Shown: in pieces, positions 55,301 to 64,000 of the stretch
Numbering within the stretch: the stretch's first letter is position 1
Layout of the letters: each line of letters opens with the position of its first letter
Origin: Pagrus major
Lineage: Eukaryota; Chordata; Actinopteri; Spariformes; Sparidae
Reading direction: 5' to 3'
DNA: 64,000 bases
Assembly (NCBI RefSeq): GCF_040436345.1
Contig: NC_133232.1
Coordinates: 14,150,720-14,214,719 of the forward strand
The notes under the pieces: generated by a model
Databases searched by the model: none
What the model was told of the DNA's origin: nothing
Seen by the model: the letters and a program-made list of their open reading frames with translations, nothing else
Position numbers and translations under genes: made by a program

Positions 55301-55698
55301 GCCGTGGTTTGGTGGGCGAGCGTTTGAGTGTGTTTTACCCGCAAAACATTTTTCTGCGGCATGCTACTTGTGCTGGTTTTCACAAACGTTTCTGTCAGCT
55401 TCGTGGTATTATGTTATTAAAAGCATAAGAGAAAGATGCCGTGTATGTCCTCCTTGTTAGGATAGGGCTGATATGTGGGCCTTTATAACATTTAACGTTA
55501 ACTGGCAATTAAGTGACAATGCAATAATGTAAGAAGCAGTGTTACACATCTTCTACAGTGAGTAAACAAGTGAGCGAACATTCATTTATAAAAAGAAAAA
55601 GGAAAAAGAAAAAAGAAAAAAAAGAAACAAGTAATGTGTAATACATTACTTTTTTGAGTAATAACCCCAACACTGTTCATGGCCCAGTAGTTGTAGAA

Positions 55699-56463
55699 CA
55701 GGGGTCTGCAGCTCTGCAGTGGCTCCCTGTAGCTTTGACATTTTACATGGAAATTAATAATATTTTTTTCTATCATCATCACTGTTTTACATTCTCTGAC
55801 AGTAAAAATGTGCAGCCAACACACATAATTGTATCTGTTCTATCAAGTTGTGATCAATTGAATGATCCTGAGTTAATATCATTGTGTTTTATGCTCAGGG
55901 CCGAGGGTTGATCGCTGTATGTGGCTGAGGATAAGAAAAGGATTAACTCACACTGAAATGGACTAAAATAAAATTGAAACTGTCCTGCGTTTGTATTTAT
56001 CTTTTCTATTTTTTACTGTTTCTAAATCCAGCCTGCTGCTATGTGTTTTATTTATTATCAAATGAGGCTACTTTTTATTTTGTACATTTTCACAAACACA
56101 TTGAGGACTTAAGTAGGTCTGCATATATAGTTCTGTATTGCTACTCTATTTCTATTTATTGTAGGCTAGTTCTTTCATTTCATAAATGCACCAAAACATG
56201 GCATCATTGAATTGGAACCGCAAAGTTCAAGTACCTTATACTGTAAGCATCAGTAGCCCACTGCAGAGTTGCCACATCATGTGAAAATATAAATGAATGC
56301 TCATTTAGGCCTATTAATAATCTTGATAGGCTAATTTAGACTTTCTAGGCTGTGTTATTCTTCATTATAAGACACAAAAATGTTTTGCACCTCCAGGCAG
56401 ATTTTTTTGGTAAGGGACGGGGGCAAAAATGGCTCTTTTGATAGTAAAGGTTGCTGACCCCTG
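55699..56463. mobile_element. hAT-type MITE with 8-bp target duplication
   Basis: Ends CAGGGGTCTGCAGCTCTGCA and, inverted, CAGGGGTCAGCAACCTTTAC. Flanked by ttgtagaa (55691-55698) and ttgtagac (56464-56471), a 7-of-8 match, as expected for a hAT insertion. 765 bp, no transposase coding. Confidence 0.85.
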
Positions 56464-56863
56464 TTGTAGACTATGGTCATACAGTTGAAGGAAGTCAGAA
56501 GTGTTTCATAATATGTAACGAGGAGCCAAGACACTGCTAATATACAGAGTAATAAACAACTAGCTAATGGGGGAAATGTATAGCCTACCAGAATATGTAT
56601 TTTTAAAGAATTGTGGCCAAGATATGTACTGACATACTGTGTAAAAATAAACTTGTCAGTGCCCTCTGGTGGATCAAATATATAATGGAAACACTGTTTC
56701 TAAATGACCCACTGGCATTTGTTCTTACAGACAGGCAGATAATCATGTATGTGAGGACATGGCATGGCTGGTAATGCACTTGTACCACTCAGGCTCTAGT
56801 TGTTAGATTGTTAAACAGACTTACATCACAGACATTTGATCCTGTGTGTTCTTTCTTTTCTGG

Positions 56864-56994
56864 CTACACCTCCTCAGTGGAAGTACTGGGCATGTGGCGA
56901 GACTTGGAGGGAGAAGATTCTTCGAACACGTCGTCCTCCATGCCTTCTTCTATGGGCTTCATTTTGGAGGAAGTCCTGGTGCCAGGTGATTTTT
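56864..56994 (-). CDS. bves: bves terminal coding exon
   Basis: Two bases complete a codon, then [20 protein letters not shown], then an acidic/serine-rich end [10 protein letters not shown] and TAG. The KMKPIEEG...DDVFE segment matches the BVES C-terminus. The acceptor is preceded by a good T-tract (tttttttatctttag). It is separated from the previous exon by a 5963-bp intron. Confidence 0.9.
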
Positions 56995-59900
56995 CTAAAG
57001 ATAAAAAAAAGGCACCTGAATCAATAATGCATTTTCAATACATACAACTCGGATTTTATTTTTGCTGATCGGCACTCAGGGATGAAAAGTGCAATCATCG
57101 TGGTTCAACAACCAACACAAGTGGTCACATGTCACACAGGACACAAACCTGTAGAGCAAACAATTCACACTAGAGGAGGTTATTGTCAAATGTGCGTCCC
57201 TAAACCTCACATACACACAAGATGAGTGGATGAACAGATAGTGTGAAAGCAGAAAAAGCCTTGTGAATGTGTTTCCATTAGCACCGACAGCTGCTGCATT
57301 ACAACTGTAAGAGCTCTTCTGCAAAATCGAAATGGAGCTGCTCTTCTGGACTAAAAGCTTCTGAAGAGCAGCACTCCACTTCTGGTGCTTTTAGTCTGAA
57401 TCCAGGCTACAATGCATGCAAATGTTTGGTTTTACAGAGTGTCTCCTTGTAATGCTTTCACTCACTGTTTAGGAGAATATGAATGAGTGATGTCACTTAG
57501 GTTCAACAAATACGGCTGTTGTAGGAAGAATTGGATATTATTAGATAAAAGCTGCCAAGAGCTGATCGTCGCTTCCAGTTAGCGTCCTGAAAAGGCTTCA
57601 ACAACTGGAGATACTAAACCCCTGTGCTGAAATTCAAGATACCCCAATCCCTGATCAATCAACTCCTGTACAGTTTTCTTAACAGCATGTTCATTCTAAT
57701 ATATAATGTAACCCCTAATCCCATCATGAGTGCACAAAACAAAAGAATCACGTCTGTTAACTTATTATCATTAGAAAATGGCTGCATGGAACTCGGTACG
57801 TGTCGATTTCCTCCATCTTGGACACACCTCACCTGGTCCTGAGAGGAGTATGATCTGTAAATCAGCCTGTTGGAGGGCTTTATAACCCACTCCCACTTCA
57901 GGCAGACTGGTTTGGAATGACACTTAACATGGCGAACCCTCCACGCAAACGCACAAACGGAGTGAGAGTGGGTAGGGGAGGGCGTCGGGGCTGGACTGGA
58001 ATAAAGCTGAAGGACTGAACAGTCTGAATCAGAGCAGCAGAAGCTGAGATATGCTGACCTGAATTCCCCGCAATCATGAAAACTGTGCACCCTACATTTC
58101 CCATAATGCAACTCAATACCGTCTTTTGTTAGATCCTCTCTGCCTGAATGTCCATGTCAGTCTCTTAAACTCTACTAATCCTGTTTGTAAATAGTGCTGC
58201 AGCGATACACTGGTTTCAAGGTATATATAGCTAAGAAAACTGACAATATCACACTGTGTGTATCTGCTTATACACCGTATTGAATTCTACTGTAGTAGTG
58301 TTATTAAAAATATTTCTCTGTCCTGAAGATTTGTGCGTGTGCTACCTTTACACCTTTGGGTATTCAGCAGTTGGATCACTATGACATCATCAGTATTTTT
58401 GCCAAATTTACAAGAAGGCCAAAATAATGAAGAATTATTTTTCTCCTCACTCAACAACTCACTAAATTGAGACATTTTTTAAGGGAGTCTGGGGACTTTC
58501 TCCACAGGGACAAAGAAGTAGCCCGTATTGGTTACTGTTTACTGTATTTGTGAAATGTGACATGTTCAGCGTCAATAAAATGTTTCTTTCATAAATTGAG
58601 TGTAAATGGTGAAATCAGTGTAAACAGTGTGTTCAAACAGCTGCAAAATGTTGGCAGGTAAGTCTTTAGCACTTTAGACACAGACGCAGACAGGCTGGTA
58701 CAGCCATGCTGCCACAAACTGACACTTTTTACAAGGAAACAAACAACTTCATGTTTTCATTTAATGCCGAATTTACAAGAAGGCACCAACAGCCCTTCTC
58801 AGACAGAGATGCCACAATAACACCGCAGTGAAGGCTCAAGGCTCATTCACACTGAACCAAGCAGCACCAACATAAAGCTGCTCCAGTGTGTCATTTCATA
58901 CAGAATACCACAGTTGTGGAACCACAAGAAACGTGGTGGTGCACATCATAATGTTGAGATCTGTGGGTGTTTGTTAGCATGTTTCCACCTGTTCATCTTG
59001 CTCTAAATGACATAATTCCATAATCACCATCAGTAAACAGAGGACCCTGTCTGGCTCTCACTCCTGGAGAGGGATGCTGTTTTCAGGGGGAAGTTCACTG
59101 AAGACTCGGTCAGGAGGACTGACCGTCACACTGACTTTTCCTCATTAAATTTGAGATTTTTTTCTGTTTAAGTTGCCAGAGACTGTAACTACAACAACAC
59201 AATAGAGGAAGTTGACAAAAACATGAGAGTTTTTCGCTTGAAATCGTGTCACATAATCACTGTCTGCTGCCCGGCTCTCTCTGCTGGGGACAGACACTGT
59301 TCTCTTGGTGGAAGTGTGTTGAAGAGTTGGTAGGACAGACAGGATGACAGACACTTTTCAACATATACATTCGGCATTTTTTTCCTCCTGTTTAGTTGTC
59401 AGACCATGAACGCCATCAGAACGTAACAGCCCTGTCCCGCGCTGCCGGCTTATCCTCACACAAAGACGTTGTCTTGTCTCTGTGACTACCTCCACTGGCG
59501 GATCAGAGGATCAACTGTGCCCACATTCTGCCTCTGTAACCTTAATACAGATGGTAAGGCGGAGTAATGGCTCAATATTCCCGCCTTGAAAAGGCAGTGT
59601 GAATGGGGCTATAGATTTAGAATTTGTCGTAGCAATTTCACAAAGTTTCTAATGTTTCTCCTCACACAACAACTCCTAAAATCACACGATATGTTAAGGG
59701 AGCAACTGAAGTAGCTGAGGACTTGTTGTAAAAAAACCGAAGGCCTCCATATAGCTTGTCCAGCATAATCCACACCCTCGATGTGCATCCACTTCCACTT
59801 CAACGCCTTTAGCTTTTTAGCTACAGTGAAGATTTAGGCTTTAAATTCTGTAAATAACGTCTTTTCAAATCAATGTGGGATCTCAGGGGCTTCCAGAGAG

Positions 59901-62900
59901 TTGCACCTGCATGGAGCTATTTCATGCTTTTGTTTTCCAGTTGTTTTTCACGTTTTAAGACCAGTCCCCAGCTACTTCAGTTGCTTAGGAGAACGCTGCA
60001 ACACTGTTTCGCTGTGAAGCTCCAGAAACTTCACCTGACTTTCCATCAGCATGGGGTGAGGAGATGATGACTGAATTTTAAGTTGTGGGTAAAGTGTTCC
60101 TTTAAAGGGCAACCTAACATCAAATGAAAGGTCTTGTTTCTGATGACCCAGTGGTTTATGTTCAGGTGTACAGCAGGAACCTGGGACATCACAGGGTTCA
60201 CTGGGTGTGCATACAGGTGAGACACAGCACACCCCTGACCACACCCATCACTGATGCTACTGTGGTCAGAGGTGAAACACAGGAGAAGGACACACTGCTG
60301 TTCAGTCTGCTGTTAGTGTAAATCTTATAAATGCAATGAGGTGTTAAAAAAACCAAGCGGGTTAGGGGGAACCCTTTCAGAACAGGTTTTGAAGGTTACA
60401 TGTTCTAGAGGAGGTTTGAGGAGGTGATTATTAGGTTACAGAGTGAATTGAAATATAAGTTTTGGTTGGGGTAAAGGTGGAGGTGGGAGGGTGAAATAAA
60501 AGAGGTGGTCTTACAGCCCAATTCAGGGAATGGCTCAATCTGAGGGAGCAGTCAGAGCTGGAGGAGGGACAGGAGGAAGACTGTCAGAAAAACACTGACA
60601 CCAGTTTTGGAAAGGCATGCAGCCCGTCAGGAAACACACCTGTTTATTGTGCAGAGATGTGTGAAAGCTTTCTGAGGATGTGTGATTCCAGTTCATTCCT
60701 TATCAGCTCAAACAGCAGCTCACAGAAATGAGCAGATGTTCCAGTCTGAGTGTTGTTAAAGCAGTTAGGTTAACACAATAGCTTATTGTTTAGAAGGAGA
60801 CACACTTAAAAATGTAACTGTGGTAAATTAGCTTCATTATACCATTGTTCAGATGTTGTGACGTGTCTCTTCCTAATTGCAGTACAGGTTACAGTCTGTG
60901 AGGAGCTTACCCTGAGCATATTAATAGGTTATAATTACTAGTGGCTTCGTTCATTTGCGTTGCCGAGACTGTCAGCAGATTATTTACAGCCAATCTTTAT
61001 AAACACTATATTTTACTAACAAGTGCAACTACCCTGGCTCTAACCAGGCACCGGGCCAGCAGTGAAGCTTAGTAAACAGCAAAAGATTACAAAGCCTCTG
61101 TGAGCTGCAAACATGTGCCTCACCAGTCATGCAGGACTCAGAAAACATTTCTTTTTTAATCATTTCTAAGTACTTTCTGTTTTCAATTGTCGGTTGGTTG
61201 GTTGGTTGGTTGGTTGGTTGGTTGGAGGATGGCTCTCTGCCAAGCCTCAAGGAAGAGTGCAAGGCTTTCAAGCCGACTTTTATAGAGGCCAAACTGTGTA
61301 ATTACATCGTCACATGACGCACTGCAGCCCAAAAAGACTTTTTCCCACAAACAGTGGATCCATTTTTTTGAGTGTAACAGCCTCTGATCCAGATAAAGGG
61401 ATAGATCCAGGATTTTTTTCTCACTTTTATCGTTTCTCATTCACTCTTGGTCACTTGGTCTGTCTTTGTCCTCAGGTCAGCTCTGTGTCTCCTGTGTTCT
61501 TCTGAACTGTTCCCCGCTCTGTTTGTTCTCCTTGTGTTCCCTCTGTCTTCCTGCTGGTGTTTCCAGTTCTTCATCTGCTCAGTTTTTGTATTTTGGTACT
61601 ACATTAGTTCTTGGGTTTGCCCCTGCCTGATTCTTTTTGTTCTTTGGATACAATTTAGTTTATTAAAGCTTGCTTTTGGTTTTGCAACCTGCCTGCCTCC
61701 ACTGTGGCTGCATTTGCCAAACCTGAACATCTACATGTGAGTATGATTTGATGTGGATCCTACATCTGGTGAGCTTACATTATGGCTACACAGTTAAGGA
61801 TGGTTTAAAATTTAGAGTGATACAGGGCTATCCAGTTTGATATTGGATTGGGCTTGATTGAATTGAAGGGGACTGCTGGACCTTGGCGGAGTTATGCACT
61901 CTACTACTCAAAATACTACTATGCTGAGATGGTAGTCAAAAGTCTAAATATCCACAGGAGGAAACATGATGCACAATGATCATTAGTGATCATGATGTTA
62001 GGTTTGTATTAACAAGGGAACCAGGAGATAAAAGATGAAAGGCTCTCTTAATAAGCTTGTTCCAAATAAATACCTCTTTTCCATCGACGCATGCTTTTAT
62101 TACTGCTATCAGAAAAAAATGAGTGATGACATAATCTCTTCGGAGTTCAACACATACTAACTGTAATAGCTTTAAAAGTACACTTACTTTTATTTCTATG
62201 AAAAAATCTGATATCTTTGAGGTTTGGGTTCAAGAACAATGTCACATAAACTGAGCAAAACATAACGTAAACTTTCATACGTGAATGATTAAATCACAGA
62301 GTAATCAGTTTTAAGGTTTGTTTTTTACGCTGACATAAGTGAAAAATCACGGCAATAACTCTTTTTCAATATATGTTAATTGGTCCACTACAGTGGAATA
62401 AAAAGTGATTCAGGAACAATTCAAATAACAGAGAGGAAGAAACAATAGTTTTCAACTAAACAACATGTTAGAAATACTTCTATCTACATTTTTATATTTT
62501 TCTTATACATTGTTTTTCTGCGACTGAAAATATGTGTGTCCACTCCAGTGGACGTCATGCACCAAAGGCTATATTCTATATCCTAATTTTAAATCAACAT
62601 ACAAAATAAGTTATAAAATAATAAGGCCTAAATAAACAGAATATTCGGTAAAAAGAACTAACTGTACAAGAAAAATGTAATTAAAATCTCAATAAAAGTA
62701 TTTATTACATCGTATTTAGTTACAACATGCTTTTACCTGTCTGGTTTTCAGAGAAAAAGAGAATTTGAAACTTATTCCCGAGCTACATGATGAATCTCCT
62801 CTTCCTTTTTGAATGAGAGGAAAATAATGACATGGAATTACCCACCAGGCTTTGGGGGTCCATGGTCCGTGGTTGGGTCATAGTACTCCTGCTTAGACTT

Positions 62901-63707
62901 TCAAAGATGTGTCCACTGTAGTTGACAGGTTGAAACATCTTGTTGAGTGAGACTTACGGAGCGATGAGCCGGCCGATCCTCCTCGCAGGATCTGGTTGAG
63001 GACATCGTCGGTGTCGCTGGTGCTGGCCATGCTGTTCCTCATCTGCATCATAGACAGCTGAGAGCACAGGCTGGGCTGACGGTCCATCTTCTTCACTGCC
63101 TGAGACACAGCCACCACTGACATCATCACCATCATCATCTCCACCATTAGCATAGCTGTTACACAGCATGATGTTGATGTGTTAGTGCTAGTGCTGGACC
63201 CACCTTGTCACTGAGCGTGGGGTCATTCAGAGAGTACAGTTTGTTGGTGATGTCTTTGCCAATGAGGTACCTGAACACCTCATTGAGGAAAGTATCTGAC
63301 TCCAGGAAGAAGGTGAGCCTCTCTCGAGACCAACACAGGAACTTACAGTTCTCCTCTGCCATGATGGTCACCTGTCAATCAAACACAACAACAACTTTTG
63401 TTTTTCAACAAATAAGGATCATATGAAACCCATTAATCAGTGAGTCCAACTGACAGTGATGAGGCAGGTCAGACCTGATTAGTTCAATTCTTATTTAACT
63501 TTGATTAAAGCCTTTGAATCCTTGAGATTATGAAGCAATGATGGCACAAATGAGGTTTGTTCATTTCTTTTACTGCATTTTAACATTTGTCTTATTACCT
63601 GGAACTTCTCTCCTCGGTGCATCTCAGTGGACCTGAACTCTGGAGAGTCGATAAATGAATTTGTGTAGATGTTGTGGAGGAAGTGGCCTCGGTACGATAC
63701 CTTCATC
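56864..63707 (-). CDS. bves: BVES / POPDC1, 3' part of gene (four exons)
   Basis: Popeye domain-containing protein 1 (blood vessel epicardial substance), a three-pass membrane protein with a cytoplasmic Popeye domain that binds cAMP; known in heart and skeletal muscle and epithelia. Four minus-strand exons are visible with compatible phases: 63599-63707, 63204-63371, 62958-63099 and 56864-56994. Together they give about 139 residues: the end of the Popeye domain with the two cAMP-binding motifs (DSPE, and FQVT formed across an exon join), the diagnostic [17 protein letters not shown], and a Ser/Glu-rich tail containing KMKPIEEG, which fits BVES rather than POPDC2 or POPDC3. The membrane segments and start lie beyond position 64000. 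The gene lies upstream of hace1 in the same orientation, as in human. Confidence 0.95.
58091..58110 (+). promoter_or_regulatory. ZNF143/SBS-like promoter motif in bves intron
   Basis: CCTACATTTCCCATAATGCA differs from the SBS consensus ACTACAATTCCCATAATGCA at about two positions. This motif is usually promoter-proximal. A minus-strand open frame of 150 codons (58111-57659) starts over it, contains a TATA-like ttataaag and a good donor (ccag|gtgagg); its product is not recognised. Confidence 0.45.
59320..59613 (+). repeat. dispersed repeat, copy 2 (unexpanded)
   Basis: Matches the flanks of the minisatellite at 1357-2611: gacagacaggatgacagaca, cagaccatgaacgccatcag, gactacctccactggcggat, ggcagtgtgaatggggctat. 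Where copy 1 has about 70 ACCTCTGAYACT units, this copy has only ctctgtgactacctccactg. Confidence 0.7.
59630..60110 (+). repeat. dispersed repeat C, copy 1 (bves intron)
   Basis: gggcttccagagagttg, ccagctacttcagttgctta, aacgctgcaacactgtttcg, ctgtgaagctccagaaa match the right edge of the window (63820-64000). It includes an internal inverted pair (agcaactgaagtagctgagg near 59702, cagctacttcagttgcttag near 59969), so it may be a foldback element. Confidence 0.65.
61192..61225. repeat. GGTT tetranucleotide microsatellite
   Basis: About eight GGTT units in the bves last intron. Confidence 0.95.
62958..63099 (-). CDS. bves: bves exon: C-terminal tail part 1
   Basis: 47 codons plus one base: [20 protein letters not shown] then [11 protein letters not shown] and GGSAGSSL. 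The spacing of the MRNS/SDTDD/SSL segments matches the human tail. Acceptor tctcag, donor gtaagt. Confidence 0.95.
63204..63371 (-). CDS. bves: bves exon: end of Popeye domain
   Basis: 56 codons starting VT (completing FQVT), then [20 protein letters not shown] and [20 protein letters not shown]. Phase 0 at both ends; acceptor tgacag, donor gtgggt. Confidence 0.98.
63599..63707 (-). CDS. bves: bves exon: Popeye domain with DSPE motif
   Basis: Encodes [20 protein letters not shown] then [23 protein letters not shown] is the first cAMP-contact motif of the Popeye domain; the exon ends after FQ, half of the second motif. First base completes a codon from an upstream exon outside the window. Acceptor gacag, donor gtaata. 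Confidence 0.97.
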
Positions 63708-63819
63708 CTGTCACAGAGAAACTCCAAAGTCAAAACTTGGAATGATTCATCGTTTCAGTTATTTTAAGAGTTCAATCTTATGTTAAAAAACTGGCTTTGG
63801 TTTTGATTGGTGAAGCCAA

Positions 63820-64000
63820 AGGATTAATGTCTTTTCATATCAATTTAGGATGTCGGAGCTTCCAGAGGCTTGGACATTGCTATATGAACTGAATGTATTT
63901 TTATTTTTTTGTCTCCAGCTACTTCAGGTGTTTAGCAGAATGCTGCAACGCTGTTTTACTGTGAAGCTCCAGAAATGTTTTGTGGACTACGAGACTTCAC
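63820..64000 (+). repeat. dispersed repeat C, copy 2 (runs off the window)
   Basis: gagcttccagaggcttgg, ccagctacttcaggtgttta, aatgctgcaacgctgtttta, ctgtgaagctccagaaat match 59630-60110. Lies in the next bves intron upstream. Confidence 0.6.

Larger units (their letters stand above)
56995..62957. other. bves last intron (5963 bp)
   Basis: Non-coding apart from the repeats listed separately. 57345-57410 has a 10-bp stem (ggactaaaag / cttttagtc). 61380-61735 is T-rich with gtttagtttattaaagctt, possibly the end of a retroelement. A cassette-like stretch 62853-62897 (minus strand, between cag and gtgggt) does not fit the bves phase. Confidence 0.5.

Noticed and set aside
62853..62897. Possible extra bves exon (minus strand, cag...gtgggt, open in one frame)
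   Set aside because: In the phase required by the upstream exon it meets a stop after three codons, there is no pyrimidine tract, and the 62958 to 56994 join already gives the expected BVES tail.

Overview
The window is genomic DNA from a teleost fish, probably a spiny-rayed (percomorph) species. Three things point there. The two genes present are vertebrate genes in vertebrate synteny (hace1 next to bves/popdc1). Their introns are compact but full of fish-type repeats (Tc1/mariner, hAT and L1/L2-like relics, tRNA-derived SINE, MITEs). Long CA/GT microsatellites are frequent. Both genes are spliced, so the real coding sequence is in short minus-strand exons; nearly all long open frames are repeats or chance.

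Layout. 1-20.8 kb is a gene desert downstream of hace1. It holds a 12-bp minisatellite of about 850 bp inside a dispersed repeat, an L1-like retrotransposon relic split by a Tc1-like transposon, a hAT-like element, a TTAA-flanked MITE and a 75-bp-arm palindrome beside a Z-DNA-prone CG/CA tract. 20.8-49.1 kb is the complete hace1 gene on the minus strand. I placed 24 coding exons with consistent splice phases that join to 903 codons plus a stop: N-terminal ankyrin repeats, a middle region and a C-terminal HECT ubiquitin-ligase domain whose catalytic cysteine codon is divided by the last intron. Its introns carry a 1.8-kb GACACA-type satellite, three CA/GT microsatellites lying against splice acceptors, and transposon relics.

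49.1-56.8 kb is intergenic: the CpG-rich hace1 promoter, a foldback element, and a striking 1.85-kb array (about 50.79-52.64 kb) of roughly 160-230-bp units shaped like exon plus intron, with no conserved reading frame. A hAT-like element with a near-perfect 8-bp target-site duplication follows. 56.9 kb to the right edge is the 3' part of bves/popdc1 (minus strand), four exons encoding the end of the Popeye cAMP-binding domain and the C-terminal tail; its 5' exons lie beyond the window.

HACE1 is a ubiquitin ligase (known target: active Rac1) and BVES/POPDC1 is a membrane cAMP-binding protein of muscle and epithelia. They are neighbours by ancestral synteny; nothing in the sequence shows that they work together. 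Lin28b, which lies between them in human, was not recognised here. No tRNA or rRNA genes, CRISPR arrays or bacterial features were seen.
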